DNA from: Clavibacter tessellarius
Lineage (GTDB): Bacteria; Actinomycetota; Actinomycetes; Actinomycetales; Microbacteriaceae
NCBI RefSeq assembly: GCF_001618005.1
Contig: NZ_LQXA01000061.1
Location: 62,001-126,000, forward strand
Direction of reading: 5' to 3'
DNA length: 64,000 nucleotides
In this document: positions 46,467 through 55,010 of the stretch, piece after piece
How the letters are laid out: every line of letters begins with the position of its first letter
Numbering within the stretch: position 1 is the stretch's first letter
Program-made: the position numbers and the translations under genes
The notes under the pieces: model-generated
Database searches by the model: none
Seen by the model: the letters and a program-made list of their open reading frames with translations, nothing else
What the model was told of the DNA's origin: nothing

Positions 46467-47074
46467 GACGGCAGCACCGAGCCCTCGAGGGCGAGCAGGC
46501 GCAGCTTCGTGGACACGCCGTCCCCCGCGCTGAACCCCGTGACCCGGCCGTCGTAGCCGAGCACACGGTGGCAGGGGACGAGGATGCAGAGGCGGTTGGC
46601 TCCGACCGCCCCGCCGACCGCGCGGGCGCCACCCGGGCGACCGGCGGCCTCCGCGAGCGCGCCGTAGGTGATGACGCCGCCGTGGGGCACGCGCATGAGC
46701 GCCGCCCAGACGGCCAGCTGGAAGGGCGTCCCGACCAGCCGCACCGGGACGTCGAGGACCGGCAGCCGACCGGCGAGGTGCGCGTCGAGCTGCCGGGCCG
46801 CCTCGTCGAGCACCGGGCTCGGCCGGTCGGGCAGGTGGTCGAGCGGCAGCGCGTCCGCGGTGGCGATGGAGAGCGCGACGAGGCGGTCGCCGTCCGCGAC
46901 GAGCTCGAGGCGCCCGACCGGGGAGGGGATGCGCAGCAGCGCGTGACCCGGCGCGAGGGTGCCGCGCGCGGGCCGGAGCCGGCTCCCGGCAGCGGCAGCG
47001 GCAGCGACATCGGCAGGGACCGCCCTCGGGCGGGCGGCGGCGGGAGCGGGGGCGGCGGCGGGGGGAGCGGTCAT
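46463..47074 (-). CDS. ogt: Methylated-DNA--protein-cysteine methyltransferase
   Basis: 203 residues. The acceptor cysteine lies in LVPCHRVLG; GTPFQLAVWAALMRVPHGGVITYGALAEAAGRPGGARAVGGAVGAN is the helix-turn-helix and DNA-binding part. It repairs O6-methylguanine directly. The first ~35 residues are Ala/Pro-rich and probably disordered. A -10-like TACGTT ends 6 nt before the ATG, which suggests a leaderless mRNA shared with tag. Confidence 0.95.
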   Translation of the reverse strand: MTAPPAAAPAPAAARPRAVPADVAAAAAAGSRLRPARGTLAPGHALLRIPSPVGRLELVADGDRLVALSIATADALPLDHLPDRPSPVLDEAARQLDAHLAGRLPVLDVPVRLVGTPFQLAVWAALMRVPHGGVITYGALAEAAGRPGGARAVGGAVGANRLCILVPCHRVLGYDGRVTGFSAGDGVSTKLRLLALEGSVLPS

Positions 47075-47080
47075 GCGGCG

Positions 47081-47086
47081 AACGTA
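47081..47086 (-). promoter_or_regulatory. -10 element of ogt-tag
   Basis: TACGTT on the minus strand ends 6 nt before ATG 47074. Confidence 0.45.
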
Positions 47087-47180
47087 GGGGCTGCGGGGCG
47101 GGGGATCCGGGCGGGCGGACGGCTGGGGGATCCGCGTCGACCACGCGGGCGGGGGAGGAGCCGGCCGGACGTCTCCCGCC

Positions 47181-47660
47181 TCACCGCGATCGCCCGTGCC
47201 CGTCCTGCGTGTGCACCTTGAGGTACACGAAGGTCTCGGTGCTGACGACGCCCTCGAGCGCCCGGATCCGCGCGTTCAGCAGCTCCACCAGCTCGTCGTC
47301 GTCCTCGCACACGACCTCGGCGAGGAGGTCGAAGGTGCCCGCGGTGATGACCACGTAGTCGACCGCCGGGATGGCCGCGAGGGCGTCGGCGACCAGCCGC
47401 ACGTCGCCGCTGACCGTCACGCCGATCATCGCTTGGCGGGTGAGGCCGAGCTGCTGCGGGTCCGTGAGCGCGACGATGCGGATCACGCCGCCGTCGGTGA
47501 GCTTCTGCACCCGCTGGCGCACGGCCGCCTCGCTCAGCCCGACCGCCTTGCCGATCTCCGCGTACGACCGGCGGCCGTCGGCGCGCAGCTGCTCCACGAT
47601 GGAGCGCGAGATCGCGTCGACGGGGAGCCCGCGGGCGGAGGGGCGGTGCGGCGTGCTCAT
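47181..47660 (-). CDS. Lrp/AsnC family transcriptional regulator
   Basis: 159 residues. The N-terminal winged helix (IVEQLRADGRRSYAEIGKAVGLSEAAVRQRVQKLTDGGVIRIVAL) and the C-terminal RAM ligand-binding domain (GVTVSGDVRLVADALAAIPAVDYVVITAG) are complete. Family members sense amino acids. The target is unknown; no amino-acid transporter lies adjacent. It is divergent from the FHA gene and has a -10-like CATGCT 6 nt before its ATG. Confidence 0.92.
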   Translation of the reverse strand: MSTPHRPSARGLPVDAISRSIVEQLRADGRRSYAEIGKAVGLSEAAVRQRVQKLTDGGVIRIVALTDPQQLGLTRQAMIGVTVSGDVRLVADALAAIPAVDYVVITAGTFDLLAEVVCEDDDELVELLNARIRALEGVVSTETFVYLKVHTQDGHGRSR

Positions 47661-47666
47661 CGCACG

Positions 47667-47672
47667 AGCATG
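47667..47672 (-). promoter_or_regulatory. -10-like element of the Lrp gene
   Basis: CATGCT on the minus strand ends 6 nt before ATG 47660. Confidence 0.4.
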
Positions 47673-47786
47673 GCAGTCCGAGGGAGGCCGGGCAACCGGA
47701 TCCGCGGCCCGGCGCCCGCGCGACCGAGCGGATCATCCGCCGCGTCACGCCATCGCCGCGCGACCCGGTGCGGGGCGCACGAGCGG

Positions 47787-47792
47787 TAGGAT
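47787..47792 (+). promoter_or_regulatory. -10 element of the FHA-PP2C unit
   Basis: TAGGAT lies about 80 nt before the FHA GTG start and is the best promoter candidate for this unit. Confidence 0.4.
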
Positions 47793-47871
47793 CCGAGGCA
47801 GCGCGTCCGGCCGCCCGGGGCCCGGCGCCGACCCGCCCCTCCGGGCGCCGATCCTCGATGGAGCCGATGAC

Positions 47872-48963
47872 GTGAGCGAGGGCTCCCACCGTTCCGCGCC
47901 GGCCTCCGCGGGCCCCGAGGGCATCGGCCTGGTCGTCCCGCACGCGGCGGTGCTCCTGCCCGCGGGCGTCGGATCCGGAGCGGTCGCGCGGGTCTGGGAC
48001 ATCCTGGCGGGCTCCGACGTGCAGGCGGAGTCCCTCGTCGCCGTGCTGCCGCTGCGGGGCGACGCGGAGGTCCCCTCGTTCGGCATCGCGGTCCACGACG
48101 GGGACGGACCGGACGGCGCGCGCCTCCAGGTGGTGCTGCGCGGCGACGCCGTGATCGACGTCGCCGCCGACGGCGGGATCCGCCGGATCGACGCACGGGG
48201 AGCCGTCCCGTTCTACCTCGCGACGCTCGACCGGGTCGCGGCCTACCGTCTGGGCCGGACGGCCGATGCGGTGGCGGCGGACGTCCTGGACGCGCTGCCG
48301 ATCCTGGCGGGCGCCGTGGTCTGCGGACAGGTCGCCTGGTCTCGGCTCGCCGGGGACGCGCCGCCGTCCGGCCGTCGTCGCCGGGGCGCGCACGCGCGTC
48401 CGGACGCGGAGGCGGCGGCACCCGCGGAGGCGCCGGAGCCGGCCCACGCCGTCCCGCCCGCGACCGCCCCAGCCCCTGCGCCCGCCGTCTCCGAGGCCTC
48501 CGCGCGCGCGCGATCCGCGGCGGCCCCGACCGCCGCGATCCCCACGGCGCCGGCGGGCGACGGCGACCTCGCCCCGCTGCCCGTCCACGCGTTCCGCATC
48601 GTGCCGGCCGACCCCGCCCGCCGCAGCGACCCGGAGGGACCGGCGGACGCCGAGCGCATCCCCCTCGACGTGCCCGCGGTCGTCGGACGCCGCCCGCGCC
48701 CGCCGCGCGTCGTGCGTGGCGCCGCCCCGCGGCTCGTCGCCGTCGCGTCCCCGCTGGGCGAGATCTCGGGGACGCACGTCGGCATCCGGCAGGAGGGCGG
48801 CGCGGTCGTCGTGACGGACCTCGACTCCACGAACGGGACGGCGGTGCTCGTGCCGGGGGCCGAGCGCCTCGCGCTGCACCGCGGGGAGTCGCTCGTGGTC
48901 GTCCCGGGGACGCGCGTGGACATCGGCGACGGCGTCGTCCTCGAGATCCTGCCGGCCCGATGA
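47872..48963 (+). CDS. FHA domain protein
   Basis: 363 residues from GTG 47872. The last ~100 residues hold the phosphothreonine-binding FHA fold: VVGRRPRPPR, GEISGTHVGIRQEGGAVVVTDLDSTNGTAVL, RGESLVVVPGTRVDIG. An N-terminal domain of ~170 residues of unknown fold and an Ala/Pro-rich linker (~175-245) precede it. It overlaps the PP2C phosphatase by 4 nt, so it probably recognises targets of a Ser/Thr kinase that the phosphatase resets. No kinase gene is in the window. Confidence 0.85.
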   Translation: MSEGSHRSAPASAGPEGIGLVVPHAAVLLPAGVGSGAVARVWDILAGSDVQAESLVAVLPLRGDAEVPSFGIAVHDGDGPDGARLQVVLRGDAVIDVAADGGIRRIDARGAVPFYLATLDRVAAYRLGRTADAVAADVLDALPILAGAVVCGQVAWSRLAGDAPPSGRRRRGAHARPDAEAAAPAEAPEPAHAVPPATAPAPAPAVSEASARARSAAAPTAAIPTAPAGDGDLAPLPVHAFRIVPADPARRSDPEGPADAERIPLDVPAVVGRRPRPPRVVRGAAPRLVAVASPLGEISGTHVGIRQEGGAVVVTDLDSTNGTAVLVPGAERLALHRGESLVVVPGTRVDIGDGVVLEILPAR

Positions 48964-49796
48964 CCGCCATCGGCCCCGACGTCCCCGAGACGCGACTCGC
49001 CCTGCCCGACGGGCGCACGCTCGTGCTCGGCTGGGCGTCCGCCACCGACCGCGGGCTCCGCCGCGACCACAACGAGGACAGCGTCCTCGCCGCCGTGCCC
49101 TACTTCGCGGTCGCGGACGGCATGGGCGGTCACGCGGCGGGCGACGTCGCCAGCGACGCCGTCATCCGACGCCTCGCCGAGGAGCAGGCGCGGGCCGAGG
49201 GCGGCTTCGCGGATCCCGAGGGCGTGGAGCCGGCCCTCGAGCGCGCGGTGGAGGACATCCGCGAGGAGACCGGCGACCTCGAGCTGCACGCGGGCACGAC
49301 CGTGACGGGCGCGTGCCTCACCATCGTCTCCGACCGGCCGTACTGGGCCGTGTTCAACGTGGGCGACTCGCGCGTGTACCAGCTCCGCGGCGACGTGCTC
49401 GAGCAGGTCACGGTCGACCACTCGGTGGTGCAGGAGATGGTCGACGCGGGCCGGATCACGCGCGCGCAGGCCGACCTGCACCCGGACGGCAACATCATCA
49501 CGCGGGCGGTGGGCGTCGGCGACGCGGCGGAGGCCGACTACTGGCTGCTGCCCGTCACCGCACGGCTGCGGCTGCTGGTCTGCTCCGACGGGCTGACGAA
49601 GGAGCTGTCGGACGAGGAGATCCGCGGCCACCTGCTGCACGCGGACGACGCAGCGACAGCCGTGGGACGTCTCGTGCGCGGCGCCCTCGGGAACGGGGGG
49701 CGCGACAACGTCACGGCCGTGGTGGTCGACGTCCTGCGGATCGAGCCGCCCTCCGAGGCACCCGAGCCCGCGCGCCGCCGCGGCCTGCGCCGCTGA
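48960..49796 (+). CDS. PP2C family Ser/Thr protein phosphatase
   Basis: 278 residues. Metal-binding PP2C motifs: TDRGLRRDHNEDSVLA, VADGMGGHAAGDVAS, GTTVTGACLTI, NVGDSRVYQL, VCSDGLTKEL and GRDNVTAVVVDV. It is the PstP/Stp type that dephosphorylates Hanks-kinase substrates, but here without a C-terminal membrane anchor, so it is cytosolic. ATGA overlap with the FHA gene indicates coupled synthesis. Confidence 0.93.
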   Translation: MTAIGPDVPETRLALPDGRTLVLGWASATDRGLRRDHNEDSVLAAVPYFAVADGMGGHAAGDVASDAVIRRLAEEQARAEGGFADPEGVEPALERAVEDIREETGDLELHAGTTVTGACLTIVSDRPYWAVFNVGDSRVYQLRGDVLEQVTVDHSVVQEMVDAGRITRAQADLHPDGNIITRAVGVGDAAEADYWLLPVTARLRLLVCSDGLTKELSDEEIRGHLLHADDAATAVGRLVRGALGNGGRDNVTAVVVDVLRIEPPSEAPEPARRRGLRR

Positions 49797-49844
49797 CCGC
49801 GAGGTCGACCCGGTCCGACCCGGTCCGACCGCTCGGCGGTCCCG

Positions 49845-50831
49845 CTACGCGTGCAGCGCGTCGTTCAGGATCGACCCGCCGCCGCGGCGCGGCACCGCCT
49901 CGACGGCGCCCGTCAGGGAGTTGCGGCGGAACAGGATCCCGGGACGGCCGGACAGCTCGACGGCCTTTACCTGCGGCACCGACCCGTCGGCGGCGGGCGC
50001 CTCGCCCGCGAGCCGCACCTTCGTGCCGGCCGTGACGTAGAGGCCGGCCTCCACGACGCTGTCGTCGCCGATGGAGATGCCGACGCCCGAGTTCGCGCCG
50101 AGCAGGGCCCGTTCGCCGATGACGACGCGCTGCGTGCCGCCGCCCGAGAGCGTGCCCATGATGGACGCGCCGCCGCCGATGTCCGAGCCGTCGCCGACGA
50201 CGACGCCCTGCGTGATCCGCCCCTCGACCATGGAGGCGCCGAGCGTGCCGGCGTTGAAGTTGACGAAGCCCTCGTGCATGACGGTGGTGCCGGGGGAGAG
50301 GTGCGCGCCGAGGCGCACGCGCGAGGCGTCGGCGATGCGCACGCGGTCGGGCGTGACGTAGTCGAGCAGGCGCGGGAACTTGTCGATGCCGTGCGCGGCG
50401 ATGCCCGCGCGCTGGAGCGACGGCCGGAGCCGGTCGAAGTCGTCCGGGTGCACGGGGCCCGCGTTGGTCCACACGACGATGGGCAGGTGGCCGAAGATGC
50501 CGTCGAGGTTCAGGGTGTTCGGCGCCGCGAGCAGGTGGCTGAGCAGGTGCAGGCGGAGGTACGCGTCCGGCGTGGACGCGGGCGCGGCCTGCAGGTCGAT
50601 CTCGACGGTGACGATGTCGACCGTGACGCCGCGGCGCGGGTCGGCGACCGCGAGCTCCTCGATCCACGCCGGTGCGATCCAGCGGTCGCGGCCCTCCGGC
50701 AGGGCGCCGAGCTCGGGCGCCGGGAACCACGTGTCGAGCACGGTCCCGTCGGAGGCGACCGTCGCGAGGCCGTAGCCCCACGCGGATCCTGATGCGGGCA
50801 CGGCGGACGAGGGCGAAGCGGGGGAGGCCAT
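49845..50831 (-). CDS. dapD: Tetrahydrodipicolinate N-succinyltransferase
   Basis: 328 residues. The left-handed beta-helix region (about 175-270) has hexapeptide repeats with conserved [21 protein letters not shown] and [27 protein letters not shown], as in mycobacterial DapD. It succinylates tetrahydrodipicolinate on the way to diaminopimelate and lysine. It is divergent from dapE, the desuccinylase two steps later. A -10-like TACGCT ends 6 nt before its ATG. Confidence 0.95.
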   Translation of the reverse strand: MASPASPSSAVPASGSAWGYGLATVASDGTVLDTWFPAPELGALPEGRDRWIAPAWIEELAVADPRRGVTVDIVTVEIDLQAAPASTPDAYLRLHLLSHLLAAPNTLNLDGIFGHLPIVVWTNAGPVHPDDFDRLRPSLQRAGIAAHGIDKFPRLLDYVTPDRVRIADASRVRLGAHLSPGTTVMHEGFVNFNAGTLGASMVEGRITQGVVVGDGSDIGGGASIMGTLSGGGTQRVVIGERALLGANSGVGISIGDDSVVEAGLYVTAGTKVRLAGEAPAADGSVPQVKAVELSGRPGILFRRNSLTGAVEAVPRRGGGSILNDALHA

Positions 50832-50837
50832 GCGGCC

Positions 50838-50905
50838 AGCGTACCGATCGGCGCGCGCCGTCCCCGGGTCCTCCCCAGGACCCGCGTCGGCCCCCGACCT
50901 AGGAT
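50838..50905. promoter_or_regulatory. Divergent dapD/dapE promoters, both leaderless
   Basis: Minus-strand TACGCT (50838-50843) ends 6 nt before the dapD ATG; plus-strand TAGGAT (50900-50905) ends 6 nt before the dapE ATG. The two -10 boxes face away from each other across 56 nt, leaving room for one shared regulator site. Confidence 0.55.
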
Positions 50906-50911
50906 GACCGC

Positions 50912-52009
50912 ATGCCGACCGAGACCCCCGCAGCGCCCGACATCGACCTGTCCGCGGGGAGCGTGGAGGTCACCCGCCGCATCTGCGACATCGCGTCGGT
51001 GTCCGGCGACGAGGCGGCGCTCGCCGACGCCATCGAGCGCGCGCTCGCGGGCTGCGCGCACCTCGAGGTGCTCCGCGACGGCGACGCCGTCATCGCCCGC
51101 ACGCACCTCGGCCGCGACCGCCGCGTCGTCATCGCCGGCCACATCGACACCGTGCCCCTCAACCGCAACCTGCCCACGCGCACCGAGCACGAGGACGGCG
51201 TCGAGTACCTCTGGGGCCGCGGCACGGTCGACATGAAGGCGGGCGTGGCCGTGCAGCTGGTGCTCGCGGCCGAGCTCGCGGATCCCGCCCACGACGTGAC
51301 GTGGATCTGGTACGACCACGAGGAGGTGTCCGACAGCCTCAACGGCCTCGGCCGTCTCGCCCGCACCCGTCCGGAGCTCCTCGAGGGCGACTTCGCGATC
51401 CTGGGCGAGCCCACCCGCGCCGAGATCGAGGGCGGCTGCAACGGCAACCTGCGCGTCGAGGTCCGCGCGTTCGGCAGGCGCTCGCACTCCGCCCGCGCGT
51501 GGGTGGGCGACAACGCCATCCACCGCATCGCCCCCGTGCTCGCGACGCTGGCCGCGTACGAGCCGCGCGATGTGGAGGTCGACGGGCTCGTCTACCGCGA
51601 GGGCCTCAACGCGGTCGGCGTCTCGGGCGGCATCGCGGGCAACGTGATCCCGGACGAGGCCATGGTGCACGTCAACTACCGGTTCGCGCCGAGCCGGTCC
51701 GGCGCCGAGGCCGTCGCGCACGTCACGAGCCTCTTCCCGGGCTTCGAGGTCACCGTGGTCGACCTCGCCGAGGGGGCGCGCCCCGGCCTCGACGCCCCCG
51801 TCGCGCAGCCGTTCCTCGCCGCGGTCGGCGGTGAGGCGCGCCCCAAGTACGGCTGGACCGACGTCGCCCGCTTCAGCGCGCTCGGCGTCCCGGCCGTCAA
51901 CTACGGCCCCGGGGATCCGCTCCTCGCGCACCACGACGACGAGCGCGTCGACGTCGCCCAGATCGTCTCCTGCGAGCGCGGGCTGCGGGCGTGGCTGACG
52001 GCGCGCTGA
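50912..52009 (+). CDS. dapE: Succinyl-diaminopimelate desuccinylase
   Basis: 365 residues. M20 peptidase motifs: [11 protein letters not shown] (metal His, Asp), [20 protein letters not shown] (catalytic Glu region) and ILGEPT, with metal His in [11 protein letters not shown]. It hydrolyses N-succinyl-LL-diaminopimelate. The [18 protein letters not shown] segment lies in the lid/dimerisation domain. The 3' end overlaps the next membrane-protein gene by 19 nt. Confidence 0.95.
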   Translation: MPTETPAAPDIDLSAGSVEVTRRICDIASVSGDEAALADAIERALAGCAHLEVLRDGDAVIARTHLGRDRRVVIAGHIDTVPLNRNLPTRTEHEDGVEYLWGRGTVDMKAGVAVQLVLAAELADPAHDVTWIWYDHEEVSDSLNGLGRLARTRPELLEGDFAILGEPTRAEIEGGCNGNLRVEVRAFGRRSHSARAWVGDNAIHRIAPVLATLAAYEPRDVEVDGLVYREGLNAVGVSGGIAGNVIPDEAMVHVNYRFAPSRSGAEAVAHVTSLFPGFEVTVVDLAEGARPGLDAPVAQPFLAAVGGEARPKYGWTDVARFSALGVPAVNYGPGDPLLAHHDDERVDVAQIVSCERGLRAWLTAR

Positions 52010-53223
52010 CCCGGCCGTCCCGGCGGCCGGCGCCCCGGGAGCGGGTCTCGGACGCCTCGGCCTCGCGCGTCCCGTGGTGGGCGGCGGTCCTCGGCGTCTA
52101 CCTCGCGAGCCGCGTCCTCACCACCGTGCTGATGCTCGTCTCCGCGCGCAGCCAGATCCGCACGCCGTGGGCGAGCGCCTCCCCGTCGTACCTCCAGTTC
52201 GCCACCTTCTGGGACGCGGGGTGGTACCGCGACATCGCGACCTTCGGCTACCCGACCGTGCTGCCCGTCGACGCCGCGGGGCACGTCCAGTCGAACCCGT
52301 GGGCGTTCATGCCGGTGTACCCGGGCATCGTGCGCGCCATCCAGGACGCCACCGGCGCCCCCTTCGACGTCGCGGGCGTCGCCGTCTCGCTCGTGGCCGG
52401 CGCGGGCGCCGTGCTCGTGCTGCACCGGCTGCTGTCCCGCTTCCTCTCCCCGTCGTCGACCATGACGGCCGTCGTCATCGTCTGCGTCGCGCCGGTGTCG
52501 CCGATGTTCCAGATCGCGTACGCCGAGAGCCTGCAGACGCTGCTGCTGCTCACCGCGCTCCTGCTCCTCGTCGACCGCCGCTACGCGCTGCTCGCACCGG
52601 TCGCGGTCGTCATGGCGCTCACGCGGCCGCTCGGGCTGGCCTTCGCGCTCGCGCTCCTGCTGCACGGCGTCCACCGCCTCGCCACCGCGCGCCGCGACCC
52701 GTTCCCGCCGGCCGAGCGCGCGCGGCTCGTCCTCGCCACGATCGCGACGGGCGCCGCCGGGGTCGCCTGGCCCGTGGTCGCGTGGATCCGCACCGGCTCG
52801 ATCACCGCGTACACCGACACGGAGCTCTCCTGGCGGGCCGCCTACGTCGGCTACCGCCACCTCGTGCCGTTCGAGGCCTGGTTCGACGCGGGCGACTTCT
52901 GGATCGGGGGCGTGGCCGGCGTCGTGGCGGTCCTCGGCGTCGTCGCGGCGTTCGTGCTGATGCTCACCCGGCCCTCCGTCCGCGCCCTCGGCCCCGAGCT
53001 CCGCATCTGGATCGCGTGCTACGGCCTCTACCTCTTCGCCGTGTTCTTCCCGCAGTCGAGCGTGTTCCGGCTGCTGCTCCCCATGATCCCGCTCGCCGGC
53101 GCGCTGGCCGTCCCGCGCTCGCGCGCGTACCGCGTCGCGGTGGTGCTCGCGATGGTCGCGGGGCAGTGGCTCTGGATCGACCTGCTCTGGCGGGCCACCG
53201 CGGGGGACTGGACGCCGCCGTGA
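51991..53223 (+). CDS. Polytopic membrane protein, PIG-V/mannosyltransferase-like
   Basis: 410 residues with 9-10 predicted membrane helices. An extracytoplasmic loop after helix 1 reads FATFWDAGWYRDIATFGYP; the FWDaxWY..IA..GYP pattern, with a following PWAFMPVYPG, is typical of GT-C glycosyltransferases of the PIG-V and mycobacterial mannosyltransferase type, where the Asp is catalytic. It probably transfers a mannosyl unit from a lipid carrier outside the membrane. GTG 51991 lies inside the dapE end; a later start (~52046) is possible. Confidence 0.75.
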   Translation: MADGALTRPSRRPAPRERVSDASASRVPWWAAVLGVYLASRVLTTVLMLVSARSQIRTPWASASPSYLQFATFWDAGWYRDIATFGYPTVLPVDAAGHVQSNPWAFMPVYPGIVRAIQDATGAPFDVAGVAVSLVAGAGAVLVLHRLLSRFLSPSSTMTAVVIVCVAPVSPMFQIAYAESLQTLLLLTALLLLVDRRYALLAPVAVVMALTRPLGLAFALALLLHGVHRLATARRDPFPPAERARLVLATIATGAAGVAWPVVAWIRTGSITAYTDTELSWRAAYVGYRHLVPFEAWFDAGDFWIGGVAGVVAVLGVVAAFVLMLTRPSVRALGPELRIWIACYGLYLFAVFFPQSSVFRLLLPMIPLAGALAVPRSRAYRVAVVLAMVAGQWLWIDLLWRATAGDWTPP

Positions 53224-53324
53224 CGCCTCCTCCGCGCCCCGCGCCGCGCTCCCTCCACCGCCGTGCGGGGGCCCGCGCGGCCTAGCACGCCGTCACGCGT
53301 TCATCCATGTGCCTGTGCATACGG

Positions 53325-53330
53325 GATAAT
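53325..53330 (+). promoter_or_regulatory. -10 element of the DUF3117 gene
   Basis: GATAAT, the best match to the canonical -10 in the window, lies 28 nt before the ATG. The mRNA then has a short leader with GAAAGGGGAG as ribosome-binding site. Confidence 0.6.
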
Positions 53331-53358
53331 GGAGCCACATCCACGAAAGGGGAGCCGA

Positions 53359-53532
53359 ATGGCAGCCATGAAGCCCAGGACCGGCGACGGACCGATGGAG
53401 GCCGTGAAGGAGGGCAGGCTCATCATCGTGCGCGTGCCCTTGGAGGGCGGCGGCCGTCTGGTCGTCTCCGTCAACGACGCCGAAGCGAAGGAGCTTCACG
53501 ACGCCCTCGCCGCGGTCACCAGCGCGAGCTAG
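53359..53532 (+). CDS. DUF3117 small conserved actinobacterial protein
   Basis: 57 residues. The sequence MAAMKPRTGDGPMEAVKEGR and then RVPLEGGGRLVVSVNDAEAKEL matches the DUF3117 family, which is found widely in actinobacteria and has no known function. It has a strong promoter, a good ribosome-binding site and a very strong terminator of its own, which suggests high expression as a single-gene transcript. Confidence 0.85.
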   Translation: MAAMKPRTGDGPMEAVKEGRLIIVRVPLEGGGRLVVSVNDAEAKELHDALAAVTSAS

Positions 53533-53545
53533 TCGGAACGCGCAT

Positions 53546-53594
53546 CAGACGACACCGCCCGCCCCGTCGTCGACGGGGCGGGCGGTGTCGTCTG
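53546..53594. terminator. Perfect 23-bp inverted repeat terminator
   Basis: A 23-nt arm beginning CAGACGACACCG and its exact complement, separated by 3 nt, lie between the convergent DUF3117 and O-methyltransferase genes. No T-run on either side. Confidence 0.85.
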
Positions 53595-53649
53595 CACCCG
53601 GGCTCCCCAGCGGCCCCGACCGCGGGACGCGGCGCGGACGCCGCGGCGG

Positions 53650-54282
53650 TCAGCGCCCGGTCTTGGCTATCTGCAGCAGGCCGTCTCCGGCCGGTGACAG
53701 CGCGGCGACCACCGCTCCGGACCCGGCCGTCTCCTGCACCAGCGTGCGGAACGCCGCCGTCTGCGCATCCCGTGCCGCCGGGTTCTGCACGCGCCCGCGC
53801 CACAGCGCGTGCGGCACGAGCACGAGGCCGCCCGTGCGCGCGAGGCGCAGGCCGTGCTCCACGTACTCGATGACCTGGGCCGCATCGGCGTCCACCAGCA
53901 CGAGGTCGTAGCTGGCGTCGCTCATGCGCGGCAGCACGTCGAGCGCACGGCCCGTGATGAGGCGCACGCGGTTGGCGGGCACCTCCGCGTCGGCGAGGAT
54001 CTCGCGCGCCGCCTGCTGGTGGTCGAACTCGACGTCGATGCTCGTGAGGATCGCGCGCGGGGCCCCGCGGAACACGCAGAGGCCGGAGACGCCGGCGCCC
54101 GTGCCGATCTCGATGACGCTCGTGGCCCGGGTGGCGGCGGCGAGGAGCGAGATCTGCGCTCCGACGGCGGGGGAGACGGCTTCGATGCCGAGCTCGCGGG
54201 AGTGCTGGCGCGCGAGGGCGATGTGCTCGTCCTCGACGACGACGTCCTCGGCGAACTTCCATCCGGTCTCCTTGTCGGACAC
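53650..54282 (-). CDS. O-methyltransferase (class I SAM, family 3)
   Basis: 210 residues from GTG 54282 with GAGGAGG 6 nt upstream. SAM-binding VIEIGTGAGVSGLC, acidic IDVEFDHQQAA and the metal-dependent LVLVDADAAQVIEYVEHGLRLARTGGLVLVPHALWRG are typical of catechol-type O-methyltransferases (COG4122). The usual DNVLW motif reads PHALW, so the metal-binding Asp-Asn is changed. The substrate is unknown; it is a conserved neighbour of the sec-independent translocase gene in actinobacteria. Confidence 0.85.
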   Translation of the reverse strand: MSDKETGWKFAEDVVVEDEHIALARQHSRELGIEAVSPAVGAQISLLAAATRATSVIEIGTGAGVSGLCVFRGAPRAILTSIDVEFDHQQAAREILADAEVPANRVRLITGRALDVLPRMSDASYDLVLVDADAAQVIEYVEHGLRLARTGGLVLVPHALWRGRVQNPAARDAQTAAFRTLVQETAGSGAVVAALSPAGDGLLQIAKTGR

Positions 54283-54442
54283 GCGGCACCTCCTCTTCCG
54301 GGTCCCCAGGGTATCGGCCCGGCGGTCGCCCTCCCGACCGGCGAGCGGGTCCTCGCGCCTGTCCGCGCAGCCGCGCGACGCCTCCAGCGACCCGCCCGCG
54401 GACGTGCGCCCGCGCACGGAGGGAGATCAGGTGCCGACCGAC

Positions 54443-54448
54443 TAGCCT
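54443..54448 (+). promoter_or_regulatory. -10 element of tatB
   Basis: TAGCCT ends 6 nt before ATG 54455. Confidence 0.5.
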
Positions 54449-54454
54449 GTGATC

Positions 54455-54829
54455 ATGTTCGGCCTGACGTTCGAGAAGCTGATGCTCATCGGCATCATCG
54501 CCGTGTTCCTGCTCGGCCCCGAGCGGCTGCCGGTCTACACCCAGAAGCTCGCCGACCTCGTGAAGGCGGCGCGGCGCATGGCCACCGGCGCCCGCGAGCG
54601 GATGCGCGACGAGCTCGGTCCGGAGTTCGACGAGGTCGACTGGAAGAAGCTCGACCCGCGCCAGTACGACCCGCGCCGCATCATCAAGGAGGCGCTCTTC
54701 GAGGACGAGCCGGTCGTCACGAAGCCGCGCGTCCCCGTCGAGACCACGATCGCCCGCCGTCAGCGCCTCGAGCGCGAGGCGGCCGCCGCGTCCGCGCAGC
54801 CCGCGCCCTTCGACGCCGAGGCCACCTGA
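54455..54829 (+). CDS. tatB: Sec-independent (twin-arginine) translocase subunit TatB
   Basis: 124 residues. One N-terminal membrane helix (LTFEKLMLIGIIAVFLLGPERLP, with the conserved Gly-Pro hinge) and a cytoplasmic amphipathic helix (YTQKLADLVKAARRMATGARERM). The length and charged tail fit TatB rather than TatA. tatA and tatC are not in the window. It is probably leaderless, as ATG 54455 follows a -10 by 6 nt. Ahead of it lies the O-methyltransferase on the other strand. Confidence 0.88.
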   Translation: MFGLTFEKLMLIGIIAVFLLGPERLPVYTQKLADLVKAARRMATGARERMRDELGPEFDEVDWKKLDPRQYDPRRIIKEALFEDEPVVTKPRVPVETTIARRQRLEREAAAASAQPAPFDAEAT

Positions 54830-54862
54830 CCCGCACCATCCCGCCCGGCCGCCGGCTCACCC

Positions 54863-55010
54863 GCTGCCGCTGACGCGCGCATCTACCGGCCGCTCATCCG
54901 TTGCCGTCGACGCGCGCGTCGACTGCCCGCTCACCCTCCGCCGCTGACGCGCGCGTCCACCGCTCGCTCATCCGCTGGCGCTGACGCGCGCGTCCACCGC
55001 CCGGGCCTCC
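54863..55010. repeat. Four 37-bp imperfect tandem repeats at the 3' end of the LysR gene
   Basis: The core GACGCGCGC recurs at 54872, 54909, 54946 and 54983, exactly 37 nt apart. The copies share GCTGACGCGCGCGTCCACCG and CGCTCATCC with a few changes. The rightmost copy encodes the C-terminus of the LysR protein (ARAVDARVSASG and stop); the other three lie beyond its stop in otherwise empty sequence. The period is not a multiple of three. Confidence 0.85.

Noticed and set aside
49801-49844. Direct repeat of GGTCCGACCC near the PP2C end as a regulatory element
   Set aside because: Only two short copies in the 48-nt gap between convergent genes; explained by chance in GC-rich sequence.
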